In this document: positions 1 to 6,815 of the stretch, piece after piece | How the letters are laid out: every line of letters starts with the position of its first letter | Numbering within the stretch: position 1 is the first letter of the stretch | IMG/VR virus record: IMGVR_UViG_3300013006_000092 | Location: 1-31,378 of that record | DNA: 31,378 nucleotides | Direction: 5' to 3' (one strand) | DNA from: a virus | The notes under the pieces: model-generated | Told to the model about the DNA's origin: nothing | Database searches by the model: none | The model's input: only the letters and a program-made list of their open reading frames with translations | Position numbers and translations under genes: made by a program

Positions 1-2
1 GC

Positions 3-593
3 GCCGCTCAAGGTATGCCGCCAAAACCGATGCCGAACATGGGTGGCAAGGGTAATCCCCAAATGCCGGGCCAACAAATGCCGCAGCCATATCAGCCGCA
101 GCCATATCAAGGGCAGCAGCTTGATTTTTATAAACAAATGTTAAGCGGACAAAATCCGCAGCCGGGCCAGCAGATTCCTTTTTCTCCGGGTCAAAGTATT
201 CCGCAACAACCCCAAGGGCCGATGCTTCAGCAACAACAGCAAATGAACCAAGCAAGGATGCAGGAACTTCTGAACCCGTCAAGACTAACGCCGGAACAAA
301 CACAGCAACAAGTGCAGCAAGCGCAACAACAAATGCCGAGCATGGGTGGTAAAGGTGGTCCGCAACAACTGCCGCAGGGTATGGGTGGTTACATGCAACA
401 GATGGCTATGAATAAGTACGCTATGCAGCCCCAGTTCAACCCGTATAACAATATGGACATGGGACAGCTTCGGGCTCTGCAACAAGCAACGCCATACGGT
501 AGTGGAGCCCAAGGAGATATTGCGCGAGCAATGATTGGCCTAAATCCAGCTGCTGGCATGAAGCAAGGTGGTATTGCTAGTTTGGCGCAATAA
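3..593 (+). CDS. Gln/Pro/Met-rich virion-associated protein, 5'-truncated
   Basis: Low-complexity protein dominated by Gln, Pro, Met and Gly, with repeated PQPYQ, GQQ and GGKG strings. The reading frame is open back to the window edge. The first ATG (position 15) has only a 'caaggt' immediately before it, too close for a ribosome site, so the true start probably lies to the left. The C-terminus is more ordered and ends in a short GMKQGGIASLAQ tail. Similar A/Q-x-GG-I/A/L segments occur in three other proteins of this window (15835, 17682, 19608), suggesting a shared virion context. I do not recognise a catalytic domain. It lies 3 bp upstream of the head-tail connector gene, so a minor head or portal-associated role is plausible but inferred. 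Confidence 0.6.
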   Translation, partial: AAQGMPPKPMPNMGGKGNPQMPGQQMPQPYQPQPYQGQQLDFYKQMLSGQNPQPGQQIPFSPGQSIPQQPQGPMLQQQQQMNQARMQELLNPSRLTPEQTQQQVQQAQQQMPSMGGKGGPQQLPQGMGGYMQQMAMNKYAMQPQFNPYNNMDMGQLRALQQATPYGSGAQGDIARAMIGLNPAAGMKQGGIASLAQ

Positions 594-596
594 AAA

Positions 597-1325
597 ATGA
601 CTACATCCGGCACTAGCACATTTAATCTAAACCTCAATGAGCTTGTTGAAGAAGCCTTTGAGCGTTGCGGTTCGGAATTAAGAACTGGTTATGATTTGCG
701 AACTGCTCGCCGTAGTCTTAATTTGCTTACTATTGAGTGGGCTAATCGTGGAATTAATCTTTGGACTATTGAGCAGGGCAGCATTCCACTTACTCAAGGA
801 ACCATTGTATACGACCTGCCTGTTGATACTATTGACTTGCTTGACCACGTTGTTAGGACCGGCACTGGACAAAACCAAACCGACATCAACATCACTAGAA
901 TCTCCGAGTCAACCTATTCAACAATCCCGAACAAGAATGCCCAAGGCCGACCGATTCAGGTCTGGATAAACCGCCAATCCGGTGCTACATATCCAACTAC
1001 GGGCGTTAACGCCCCCAAAATCAACGTCTGGCCAACTGCTAACGTAGATAACACTTATACGTTCATTTACTGGCGCCTGCGCCGTATCCAAGATGCCGGT
1101 ACCGGCGGTACTGCAACACAAGACATCCCGTTTCGTTTCCTGCCCTGCATGGTTGCGGGCCTTGCGTATTACTTGGCTATGAAACTCCCTGATGCTGCGC
1201 CGCGGATTGAGATGCTCAAAGCCGTTTATGAAGAACAGTTTCAATTAGCTGCTGATGAAGACCGGGAAAAAGCTTCTCTACGCTTAGCCCCGCGTGTTGG
1301 GTATGTTGGTGGCGGGGGCTGGTAA
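597..1325 (+). CDS. Head-tail connector / adaptor protein (P22 gp4 / T7 gp11-like)
   Basis: A 242-residue protein that resembles the phage connector family joining portal to tail (P22 gp4 accessory factor, T7 tail tube gp11). The N-terminal helical region contains a pattern of the type LVEEAFERCG...LRTARRSLN followed by WANRG-INLW, and then YDLP, which is characteristic of the family. A central beta region includes VWPTA and IYWRLRRIQD. The C-terminal helix (residues about 180-225) carries AYYLAMKLP and YEEQFQLA. Size matches the usual 200-250 residues. It starts 3 bp after the upstream stop without a strong ribosome site, so translation is probably coupled, and its stop overlaps the next start (TAATG). 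Family assignment is from pattern recognition; which adaptor position it occupies is uncertain. Confidence 0.7.
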   Translation: MTTSGTSTFNLNLNELVEEAFERCGSELRTGYDLRTARRSLNLLTIEWANRGINLWTIEQGSIPLTQGTIVYDLPVDTIDLLDHVVRTGTGQNQTDINITRISESTYSTIPNKNAQGRPIQVWINRQSGATYPTTGVNAPKINVWPTANVDNTYTFIYWRLRRIQDAGTGGTATQDIPFRFLPCMVAGLAYYLAMKLPDAAPRIEMLKAVYEEQFQLAADEDREKASLRLAPRVGYVGGGGW

Positions 1326-1699
1326 TGTCCTCTAAGTTTTCGTCTGGTAAAAATGCAATTGCGGAGTGTGACCGATGTGGGTTTCGGTACAAGCTTAAAC
1401 AGCTAAAACGCTTGGTTATTAAGACCAAAAACATTAATATTCTGGTGTGCCCTACTTGCTGGGAACCTGACCAACCGCAGTTATCTTTAGGTTTATATCC
1501 GGTCAACGACCCGCAAGCAGTACGAAATCCGAGGCCCGATACTAGCTACTACAATGACGTTGACGGATACCTTGGCAGCAGACAGATTCAGTGGGGCTGG
1601 GCGCCCGTTGGTGGTTCAAGAGCAAATGATGACTTTTTAACTCCTAACAACTTAGCGCTTCAAATTGCACTGGGTACCGTAACTGTAGTAACAACTTAA
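1325..1699 (+). CDS. Small CxxC-CxxC zinc-ribbon-like phage protein
   Basis: A 124-residue protein with two CxxC knuckles, C15/C18 (ECDRCGFRY) and C42/C45 (VCPTCWEP), separated by 23 residues. This arrangement fits a single structural zinc site. The middle has a DPQAVRNPRPD segment, and the C-terminal half is acidic/aromatic, then hydrophobic. The start codon shares one base with the upstream connector stop (TAATG), so the two are translationally coupled and probably act in the same particle or assembly step. I recognise the type as a recurrent phage protein in this position but know no established function. Zinc binding is inferred from cysteine spacing. Confidence 0.65.
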   Translation: MSSKFSSGKNAIAECDRCGFRYKLKQLKRLVIKTKNINILVCPTCWEPDQPQLSLGLYPVNDPQAVRNPRPDTSYYNDVDGYLGSRQIQWGWAPVGGSRANDDFLTPNNLALQIALGTVTVVTT

Positions 1700-1708
1700 G
1701 GAACAATC

Positions 1709-1879
1709 ATGGACAAGAAAGAAGTTAAGCAAATCGCGGATACCGAAGTTAAGGCCCACGAAAAGCGCATGCACGCTAAGGGTTTTAAGAAGGGTGGCAA
1801 GACCAATCTGGATATGAAGAAGTATGGCCGTGGTATGGCTAAGGTTATGAACCAACGTACTTCCTCGCGGGGGCGCTAA
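1709..1879 (+). CDS. Small basic hypothetical protein (56 aa)
   Basis: Short gene starting ATG at 1709 and ending TAA at 1877-1879, preceded by TAAGGA (1697-1702) at good ribosome-site distance. The translation begins MDKKEVKQIADTEVKAHEKR and continues to an NQRTSSRGR end. It is strongly basic (Lys/Arg about one third) with a KKGGK motif also present near the start of the next gene. It sits in a 9-bp gap after the CxxC gene and 1 bp before the next ATG, filling what would otherwise be an unexplained gap in a packed operon. Basic charge would suit nucleic-acid or head interior contact, but no function can be assigned. Confidence 0.7.
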   Translation: MDKKEVKQIADTEVKAHEKRMHAKGFKKGGKTNLDMKKYGRGMAKVMNQRTSSRGR

Positions 1880-1880
1880 C

Positions 1881-2147
1881 ATGGCTAAGTTCAGTATGAA
1901 AAAAGGTGGCAAGGAAGTCGGCTCTGCCGAAGTCTACGCTGAACCACACACTATGACCGGCACCCCGGGCGTTGATATTAGCAATAGTGGGTACAGCACC
2001 CGCACCGGTAGCGAAGCTAATGAAATCAATATGTCTGTTGGCAACATCAACCGTAACGCCGCACCCGGCCCCAAAACTTCTGGCATTGAAATCCGTGGTT
2101 GTGGTGCAGCTACTAAGGGCACCAAGGCCCGTGGCCCGATGGCTTAA
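1881..2147 (+). CDS. Small hypothetical virion-region protein (88 aa)
   Basis: An 88-residue protein beginning MAKFSMKKGGKEVGSAEVYA, rich in Gly, Thr, Ser and Asn, and ending in a basic KGTKARGPMA tail. It shares the KKGGK string with the preceding 56-residue protein, hinting that the pair interact or derive from a common motif. There are no predicted membrane segments or catalytic motifs. It begins 1 bp after the previous stop and ends 2 bp before the next adaptor gene, so it is translated as part of the connector operon. The frame is supported by the tight spacing on both sides and by composition like that of its neighbours. The function is unknown. Confidence 0.65.
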   Translation: MAKFSMKKGGKEVGSAEVYAEPHTMTGTPGVDISNSGYSTRTGSEANEINMSVGNINRNAAPGPKTSGIEIRGCGAATKGTKARGPMA

Positions 2148-2149
2148 AT

Positions 2150-2833
2150 ATGAACTATACGCAGCTTGTTTCTCAGATTAACGCGTACACCGAAAACCAA
2201 TTCGGTAATGACTCCACAGGTTCGCCTGAGGTAAATACGTTTATCAAACAAGCTGAGCTGCGTGTTTACAACACAGTTCAATTTCCGTCACTACGCAAAA
2301 ACGTAACGGGTATTACTCAAGTAAACAACATGTATCTTTCGGCACCAACAGATTTTTTAGCTGTGTATTCTATAGCGGCTGTTGATGACGATAGCAACTA
2401 TCAGTATTTGCTTAACAAAGACGTAAACTTTATTCGTGCGGCTTACCCAAACGCCACTGATTCAGGGTTTCCTGAATACTACGCATTATTTGGCCCAACC
2501 ACGACAAACGCGATAAGCCCCACAATTACAACGGAATTATCTTTTATTCTTGGCCCTACACCAGATGCGCAATATACCGTTGAGCTTCACTACTATTACT
2601 ACCCAGAATCTATTGTTACTGCAACTACTACTTGGCTCGGTGATAACTTTGATGCCGTTCTCCTTTATGGCTCTTTGTTGGAAGCGTACACCTACATGAA
2701 GGGCGAACAGGATGTGTTGGCCCAGTACCAAAAACGCTATGATGATGCCCTTATGATGGCCAAGCGTCTGGGTGATGGTATGGAACGTGGCGATGCTTAC
2801 CGTGATGGTCAGTACAAGCAGAAGGTGGTGTAA
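2150..2833 (+). CDS. Phage head-tail adaptor protein (gp6/SU10-adaptor-like)
   Basis: A 227-residue protein that looks like the adaptor ring between portal and tail. It starts with an alpha-helical MNYTQLVSQINAYTEN segment and continues with VNTFIKQAELRVYNTVQFPSLR, typical of the helical bundle of these adaptors. A beta-rich middle (YLSAPTDFLAVYSI, VELHYYYYPESI) follows, then a C-terminal helix containing LLYGSLLEAYTYMKGE and RYDDALMMAKRLGD. The order helices, beta domain, C-terminal helices matches the SU10-like and gp6-like adaptor families. It follows the upstream TAA by 2 bp and overlaps the next gene by one base (TAATG). With the 597 connector it makes two adaptor-type proteins in this operon. 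Which one contacts the portal cannot be told from sequence. Confidence 0.65.
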   Translation: MNYTQLVSQINAYTENQFGNDSTGSPEVNTFIKQAELRVYNTVQFPSLRKNVTGITQVNNMYLSAPTDFLAVYSIAAVDDDSNYQYLLNKDVNFIRAAYPNATDSGFPEYYALFGPTTTNAISPTITTELSFILGPTPDAQYTVELHYYYYPESIVTATTTWLGDNFDAVLLYGSLLEAYTYMKGEQDVLAQYQKRYDDALMMAKRLGDGMERGDAYRDGQYKQKVV

Positions 2834-3249
2834 TGGCTTTTAGCGGAAACTACACTTGCGATTCGTTTAAATCTGGGTTGTTAGCCGGTAGCTTCGACTT
2901 GGCTCCGCCCACCGCTGATGTATACAAAATTGCTTTATACACCGAAAACGCCACGCTTAATGATGCTACCGCAGCTTATACTTCTAGCAACGAAGTTGTT
3001 GCAACTGGGTACACCGCAGGTGGTCAGGCTATCACCCCGTCTGTAGGAATTCTCGATGGAATTTCATATTTATCTTTTACGAACCCTGTATGGACCGGCG
3101 CTATTACTGCGCGTGGTGCATTGGTGTACAAAGTGGGTGGCGCAGCTTTGTTTGTGCTTGATTTTGGCTCAAATAAAACTTCAACCGTCACATTTACTGT
3201 GCAGTTCCCAGCCGCTACAAATACGTCGGCAATCGTTCGTATCTCTTAA
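2833..3249 (+). CDS. Conserved minor virion protein (138 aa)
   Basis: A 138-residue all-beta protein. Recognisable features are an N-terminal SFKSGLLAG segment, KIALYTENATL, an EVVATGYTAGG turn, SFTNPVWTGAITARGALVYK and LDFGSNKTSTVTFTVQFP. This pattern recurs in many environmental tailed phages beside adaptor and fibre genes. I regard it as a structural protein, perhaps decoration or baseplate-like, without a proven role. It is coupled to the upstream adaptor by a one-base overlap. Its TAA stop is embedded in TTAAGGAG, which is also the ribosome site of the next gene, 3259. There are no catalytic motifs or signal peptide. Confidence 0.65.
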   Translation: MAFSGNYTCDSFKSGLLAGSFDLAPPTADVYKIALYTENATLNDATAAYTSSNEVVATGYTAGGQAITPSVGILDGISYLSFTNPVWTGAITARGALVYKVGGAALFVLDFGSNKTSTVTFTVQFPAATNTSAIVRIS

Positions 3250-3258
3250 GGAGTAGTT

Positions 3259-4056
3259 ATGCAAAACGAAAATGCTGCCAGCGTAGATGTTATTAGTGCT
3301 GGTATTCAAATGAACAAAGTGGCCGGTGAAAATATGTCAGCCAAAGGCCGTTTTATTGTTGAGTGTTTTGACAAAGACGGTAATTTGAAGTGGCTCGAAG
3401 ACAACGAAAACCTAGTTGTTAACGCTGGCATTCAAGATATGAACTACCGATATTTTACCGGCTCTTCTTATACTGCTGCTTGGTATATTGGCCTGTACGG
3501 TACGGCTGCTTCGGTTAACCCGGTTGCTACTGACACGATGGCAACCAGCACGTTCTCTGCTACTGGCTCGTCTATTTCTGGCACCACGCTGACTATTGGT
3601 ACTGTTACTTCTGGTACCGTAGCGGCTGGACAACTTATTAGCGGCACAAACGTGCTTGCTGGAACTTATATTCTTTCAAACATTAGTGGTAGCGGTAGTG
3701 GCTCCACTTGGACTGTTTCGCTTTCACAGACGGTTGCTTCTACCACCATTAGTGCTGCGACTGCGCGGACTTGGGCTGAAAATACCACCTATAGCAACGC
3801 CACTCGACCCGCTGCAACTTTTGGTTATGCCACCGTAGCCAATCCGTCTGTGATTAGTAACAGCGCTTCTGTGGCCGTGTTTAACATCAACGGTACTACT
3901 ACTATTGGTGGGGCGTTTTTGACCAATAACAGCACCAAAGGTGGCGTTACTGGAATTATGTTTTCAGCATCTGATTTCCAATCTCCGGGCGACCGCTCGG
4001 TTGTATCGGGGGACACGCTGAACGTTACCTACCAATTTAGCTTAACTGCCACTTAA
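3259..4056 (+). CDS. Fibre-like virion protein with inserted beta repeat module
   Basis: A 265-residue protein. Residues about 28-95 ([19 protein letters not shown], then [27 protein letters not shown]) and the C-terminal part ([30 protein letters not shown]) resemble a widespread phage structural protein usually near 200 residues. Between them, at residues about 99-169, lies a Thr/Ser/Gly-rich segment with [21 protein letters not shown] and [14 protein letters not shown]. It resembles a beta module found in unrelated phage fibres and interrupts the expected continuity of TDTMA... with WAENTTYS. A good ribosome site (TTAAGGAG) precedes the ATG. A tail-fibre or decoration role is inferred. Confidence 0.6.
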   Translation: MQNENAASVDVISAGIQMNKVAGENMSAKGRFIVECFDKDGNLKWLEDNENLVVNAGIQDMNYRYFTGSSYTAAWYIGLYGTAASVNPVATDTMATSTFSATGSSISGTTLTIGTVTSGTVAAGQLISGTNVLAGTYILSNISGSGSGSTWTVSLSQTVASTTISAATARTWAENTTYSNATRPAATFGYATVANPSVISNSASVAVFNINGTTTIGGAFLTNNSTKGGVTGIMFSASDFQSPGDRSVVSGDTLNVTYQFSLTAT

Positions 4057-4066
4057 GGAGTAACAA

Positions 4067-4246
4067 ATGGCTACTAAATTTAAGAAGGGCGAAGTTGTTA
4101 CTGCCAAGGCCGTTATTCCTAGCGGCCCGGTTGAAGCCTTGCGTATGGATGAAGGTGGTAATTTCTTCTACCAAATCACTTGGACTGACCTTGATGGTGC
4201 AGAACAATCTCGCTGGTTTGCGGAAGACCAACTGACTGTTGAATAA
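4067..4246 (+). CDS. Small hypothetical protein (59 aa)
   Basis: Gene of 59 codons from ATG 4067 to TAA 4246, with TTAAGGAG ending 6 bases before the start. The product begins MATKFKKGEVVTAKAVIPSG and ends RWFAEDQLTVE. The sequence suggests a compact SH3-like beta barrel (GEVV...VEALRMDEGGNFFYQITWTD...SRWFAEDQL), since such small barrels usually begin with a KGxxV strand and end with a short E-x-x-L turn. That fold is my inference. The gene fills the gap between the 3259 and 4266 genes and is coupled to the upstream stop. The role is unknown, perhaps a small accessory to the fibres. Confidence 0.7.
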   Translation: MATKFKKGEVVTAKAVIPSGPVEALRMDEGGNFFYQITWTDLDGAEQSRWFAEDQLTVE

Positions 4247-4265
4247 AAGACGGGAGAGTCGTTAA

Positions 4266-5345
4266 ATGTTTAGCGGCTACTCCTTTTCAGAAACACCGTT
4301 TTCGTCTGTAGGTATTGTATACGTACGAACTATATTAGAAGCTGCTTCTGGTGTTGATGCAACATCATCTTTACGCCTTTTGCCGGGGTCTATTGCAGAA
4401 ACAGCTTCAGGTGTTGATGCGACTTCTAGTTCATTCGTAGTTAATTCTACGGCTGCTGAAACAGCTTCAGGTGTTGATGCGACTTCTAGTTCATTCGTAG
4501 TTAATTCTACGGCTGCTGAAACAGCTTCAGGTGTTGATGCCACCTCATCCACCAAAACATTATCAAGCACAGTTACTGAGACAGCTTCAGGCGTTGATGC
4601 GACCTCATCCCTAAGAATTCTTCCGGGGTCTATTGCAGAAACTGCTTCATGTGTTGATGCGACTTCAAGTTCGTTTGTAGTTAATTCTACATCTGCCGAA
4701 ACAGCTTCTGGCCTAGATATAGTTTCCAGCATATTTGTAAGTAATATTTCGGTTATTGAAGCCGCTTCTGGCCTAGATACAGTTTCCAGTCTATTTGTAA
4801 GTAATATTTCGGTTATTGAAGCCGCTTCAGGTATAGACACGACCTCATCTTTGCGGGTTCTTCCGGGGTCAATTTTAGAGTCTAGTAGTGCTGTAGATAG
4901 TACCGAGTCTTCGCGGGTACTTAGTCCTGTTATATATGAGTCTAGCAGCGCGTTTGATGCTGTACTAAGTAGGTTTCTTTGGGAACTTATTGATGACAGC
5001 CAAACCGTCACATGGCAGTTAATTAATAGCGCTAATTACTTATACTCAAATGTAGCAACCTTTGCAGGTTTAACTTTTTCCGGCGACTCATTTGCCGGTA
5101 CAGGTTCTACACAAACACTTCCACCCCCGGCTTGGCAGAATATAAATTCTTCGCAAATAGTTACATGGACACTAATAAATGATGCCAACTATATTTATTA
5201 CACCAGCGCAACTTTTTCTGGCGGGCCTTTTTCTGATGATTCGTTCTCCGGCTCTGGATATGCGGCGGGTGTCCCATCCCCATTTTGGCAAAACATAGAC
5301 TCGTCACAAACGCAAGTCTGGAATATAATCCCAACAAATGCTTAA
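4266..5345 (+). CDS. Tandem 20-residue-repeat fibre-like protein
   Basis: A 359-residue protein. After a short head containing FSGYSFSETPFSSVG, residues about 25-235 are built from roughly eleven 20-residue repeats of the type ETASGVDATSSxxxxxxxxA. The C-terminal third contains three copies of a WQxInsSQxxxWxLIxxANY type unit with intervening FSGxxFSxxSFxGxG loops that echo the N-terminal head. The repeats suggest an extended fibre or stalk. No enzymatic motif is visible. A GGGAGA ribosome site precedes the ATG. Two neighbouring repeats are identical at the DNA level, so copy number has probably changed recently. The protein family is not one I can name. Confidence 0.6.
   Translation: MFSGYSFSETPFSSVGIVYVRTILEAASGVDATSSLRLLPGSIAETASGVDATSSSFVVNSTAAETASGVDATSSSFVVNSTAAETASGVDATSSTKTLSSTVTETASGVDATSSLRILPGSIAETASCVDATSSSFVVNSTSAETASGLDIVSSIFVSNISVIEAASGLDTVSSLFVSNISVIEAASGIDTTSSLRVLPGSILESSSAVDSTESSRVLSPVIYESSSAFDAVLSRFLWELIDDSQTVTWQLINSANYLYSNVATFAGLTFSGDSFAGTGSTQTLPPPAWQNINSSQIVTWTLINDANYIYYTSATFSGGPFSDDSFSGSGYAAGVPSPFWQNIDSSQTQVWNIIPTNA
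4338..4977 (+). repeat. 60-bp tandem coding repeats (about 11 copies)
   Basis: In-frame direct repeats with a 60-bp period, each encoding 20 residues. Copies 4398-4457 and 4458-4517 are identical and the identity runs on into the next copy to about 4540. A second, younger pair sits around 4704-4823 with the shared string gtaatatttcggttattgaa. Outer copies are more diverged. The unbroken frame means copy-number changes would lengthen or shorten the fibre without disrupting it. There are no unique spacers between copies, so this is not a CRISPR array. Confidence 0.9.
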
Positions 5346-5354
5346 GGAGCAATC

Positions 5355-6806
5355 ATGGCGCTCGTAGTCAAAGACAGAGTTAAAGAAACAACTACCACAA
5401 CCGGTACAGGTACCATAACTCTTGCCGGTGCGTCTACCGGCTATCAATCTTTTTCCGCTATTGGTGATGGCAACACTACGTACTACACAATATCTAACCC
5501 CGGCGTTAACGAATGGGAAGTTGGTATTGGTACATATACGGCTTCTGGTACTACGTTGTCGCGTACCACCATTCTTTCTTCTTCTAACAGCGGTAGCGCC
5601 GTTAGTTTCAGCGCTGGCACAAAAGATGTTTTTGTTGTTTACCCGGCTGGCAAAGCTATTTATCTCGACGCAAGCGGTAATTCTGTCGCCCTTGGTACTC
5701 CCGCAAGCACAACAACTTTAACTAACTGTACTGGCTTGCCAATATCTACCGGTGTTTCTGGTCTTGGTACAGGTGTTGCAACAGCGCTTGGTAACAACGT
5801 CAATACGACTGGGGGTACAGTAACCCAATCTGGCACTTTGGCCGCAAGTGCTTTGCTACTTGGTGGTGGCTCTGCAACGGCTATCACATCTACGACAACC
5901 GGCACTGGCGTTGTTACGGCGCTGGGGGTTAATACTGGCTCTGCTGGGGCTTTTGTAGTTAATGGTGGAGCATTAGGCACGCCATCGTCTGGAACACTAA
6001 GCAGTTGTTCGGGTCTGCCAATATCTACTGGCGTGTCTGGTCTTGGCACAAACGTAGCAACATTCCTTGCCACCCCATCAAGCGCCAACCTTATTTCGGC
6101 GATGACCGATGAAACAGGTAGCGGATTGTTGGTATTTGGTACGTCCCCAACAATGTCAAACGTCACCCTATCCGCCGGTACTGCGTCTCTGGCACCGGTA
6201 GCAATGACCTCTGGCACTAACCTTACAAGCCCAGTCGCTGGCACCATTGAGTATGACGGCACGAACTACTACGTCACGCCTACAACCGGTACCACGGAAC
6301 TGCGCGGTATTATTCCTTCGACGCAGCAGTTTGTTCTGTCTTCTAACGGTTCGGCGTTTGGCGCGGCAATCGGTAACTTCTTTGGTTCCAACAGCGCAAT
6401 TCAACTTGCCGCTACTACAACTTACTTTATTGAAGCCTACTGCTACTTCTTGAAGACTACGGCAGGTACGGCAACTTGGGCGGCTTTGTTTTCTTCTGCG
6501 CCTACGGTAGCCCATGCAACTTTGGAATACACGCCGGTTACGGGTTTCACAACCAGCATCATTACTGGCGCGATGGTTGTCGCTGAAGCAACCGCAAACG
6601 CGGTGGCAAACATGGCATTTGGTGCAACTGCCTCATTGACCACTGCTGTATATCACGTTGCAAAGTTTAGGGTTTTTGTTACTACCAACGCCGCTGCAAA
6701 CCTGCGGTTTAACCTTACGCAAAGCGCGGGCACTGCAACTCCACAGGCTGGTAGTTGGTACACCGTCAGAAAAGTAGCAACCAATTCAGGCAACTTCGTT
6801 GCTTAA
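5355..6806 (+). CDS. Tail fibre protein with GTPSSGTL repeat modules
   Basis: A 483-residue, Thr/Ser/Gly/Ala-rich protein. Residues about 1-105 form a conserved beta head (VKDRVKETTTTTGTGTITLA, YYTISNPGVNEWEVGIG, TLSRTTILSSSNSG) seen at the N-terminus of many phage fibres, probably the virion attachment part. The middle carries GTPSSGTL-xxCxGLPISTGVSGLGT units shared with the next gene. The last 150 residues (from about SNGSAFGAAIGNFFGSNS, then TTTYFIEAYCYFLKTT) look like a globular jelly-roll tip of the sort that trimerises or binds receptor. Its start is preceded by TTAAGGAG overlapping the upstream stop. A fibre role is well supported by composition, position and modules; the receptor is unknown. 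Confidence 0.75.
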   Translation: MALVVKDRVKETTTTTGTGTITLAGASTGYQSFSAIGDGNTTYYTISNPGVNEWEVGIGTYTASGTTLSRTTILSSSNSGSAVSFSAGTKDVFVVYPAGKAIYLDASGNSVALGTPASTTTLTNCTGLPISTGVSGLGTGVATALGNNVNTTGGTVTQSGTLAASALLLGGGSATAITSTTTGTGVVTALGVNTGSAGAFVVNGGALGTPSSGTLSSCSGLPISTGVSGLGTNVATFLATPSSANLISAMTDETGSGLLVFGTSPTMSNVTLSAGTASLAPVAMTSGTNLTSPVAGTIEYDGTNYYVTPTTGTTELRGIIPSTQQFVLSSNGSAFGAAIGNFFGSNSAIQLAATTTYFIEAYCYFLKTTAGTATWAALFSSAPTVAHATLEYTPVTGFTTSIITGAMVVAEATANAVANMAFGATASLTTAVYHVAKFRVFVTTNAAANLRFNLTQSAGTATPQAGSWYTVRKVATNSGNFVA

Positions 6807-6815
6807 GGAAAAATT

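Noticed and set aside
4338-4977. CRISPR-like regularly spaced repeats
   Set aside because: The units abut directly with no unique spacers and are in frame within a protein, so they are coding tandem repeats.
4277-5011. 244-residue open frame on the minus strand
   Set aside because: It mirrors the 60-bp repeats of the + strand gene: a repeat lacking stops on both strands keeps the antisense frame open. It has no ribosome site and the whole operon runs on the + strand.
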